A stretch of DNA of 62,070 bases from Leucobacter sp. OH1287. Lineage in GTDB: Bacteria > Actinomycetota > Actinomycetes > Actinomycetales > Microbacteriaceae. The position numbers and the translations under genes were made by a program. The notes beneath the pieces are model-generated. The model searched no databases, was not told the origin of the DNA, and was given only the letters and a program-made list of their open reading frames with translations. Positions 61,935 through 62,070 of this stretch are shown piece by piece (position 1 is the stretch's first letter; each line of letters starts with the position of its first letter). The stretch lies in the NCBI RefSeq assembly GCF_003859945.1, contig NZ_RQYM01000012.1:1-62070 (forward strand), in the 5' to 3' direction.

Positions 61935-61957
61935 GTGAATGAAACTTGTTGGTGAAA

Positions 61958-61995
61958 TAAAAAAAGGGAGGGGGAACCATACGGTTCCCCCTCCC
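61958..61995 (-). terminator. rRNA operon terminator
   Basis: GGGAGGGGGAACC (61966-61978) pairs perfectly with GGTTCCCCCTCCC (61983-61995), loop ATAC. On the minus strand, after the 5S rRNA, it is followed by seven or more T. A textbook intrinsic terminator. Confidence 0.92.
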
Positions 61996-62008
61996 CAATC
62001 AAAAATAT

Positions 62009-62070
62009 TTCGGCGGTGACTTACTCTCCCACACCCTCCCGAGTGCAGTACCATCAGCGCTATAGGCCTT
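62009..62070 (-). rRNA. rrf: 5S ribosomal RNA, 3' part
   Basis: The minus strand matches the conserved 3' half of 5S rRNA: GATGGTACTGCACTCGGGAG, then the GTGTGGGAGAGTAAGTCACC segment close to its 3' end. The gene runs off the right edge; 16S and 23S would lie beyond. The terminator 14 bases downstream confirms the orientation. Confidence 0.92.

Noticed and set aside
1-62070. Insertion sequences, prophage, integrases or tRNA genes
   Set aside because: None could be recognised on either strand by motif or structure while reading.

Overview
The window is a dense, moderately GC-rich stretch of chromosome from an actinomycete, most likely of the Microbacteriaceae type. The lineage call rests on mycothiol enzymes (mycothiol S-conjugate amidase, mycoredoxin-like protein), the DUF4307 and Rv3235-like families, the SenX3/RegX3 and PdtaS-like signalling proteins, a coproheme decarboxylase (HemQ), frequent TTG/GTG starts and several apparently leaderless genes. 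No phage, insertion sequence, tRNA or CRISPR array was recognised. No gene-free stretch exceeds about 300 bases.

Layout. 1-19 kb: a truncated BCCT transporter, an acyl-CoA dehydrogenase-like gene, then a nucleoside / methylthioadenosine (MTA) salvage region: mtnA, a BMP-type lipoprotein, an ABC ATPase, two permeases, a cupin and, on the other strand, an MTA/SAH deaminase plus an SDR. It is split by a catabolic cassette (PucR-type regulator diverging from alcohol dehydrogenase, Baeyer-Villiger monooxygenase and esterase). An FG-GAP surface protein in the same region sits behind a near-consensus DtxR/IdeR iron box. 18-25.5 kb: cis-prenyltransferase, hemolysin III, mca, DUF4307, greA, ilvA, an AI-2E exporter and a mycoredoxin; part of this order recalls the greA-mca-uppS region of mycobacteria. 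25.4-33 kb: an SNF2 helicase, then a haem/siderophore ABC importer diverging from hemH-hemQ across a shared repeat-rich operator.

33-41 kb is the translation cluster ribF - two membrane proteins - truB - rbfA - infB - ylxR - nusA (all minus strand), but rimP, normally upstream of nusA, is not there. In its place, 40.9-47.7 kb, between nusA and proS, lies the most unusual region: a four-gene, same-strand unit resembling a minimal type VII secretion system (WXG100 protein, a 1497-residue FtsK/SpoIIIE-type EssC/EccC ATPase, an 80-residue helical protein, and a DUF1023 alpha/beta-hydrolase). No EccB, EccD, EccE or mycosin is in the window.

48-62 kb: proS, a PdtaS-type histidine kinase, an Rv3235-like protein, a low-GC orphan pair, rlmB, cysS, phoU, senX3-regX3, typA, a small membrane-anchored protein, tpx, and at the right edge the 3' part of a 5S rRNA with its terminator.

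A signal crossing all genes is the palindrome GGATCC, usually extended to GCGGATCCGC or GTGGATCCAC. Reading by eye I located about ninety copies in 62 kb, in coding and non-coding DNA and in all codon frames, several-fold more than composition predicts; it behaves like a highly iterated palindrome or uptake-type sequence.
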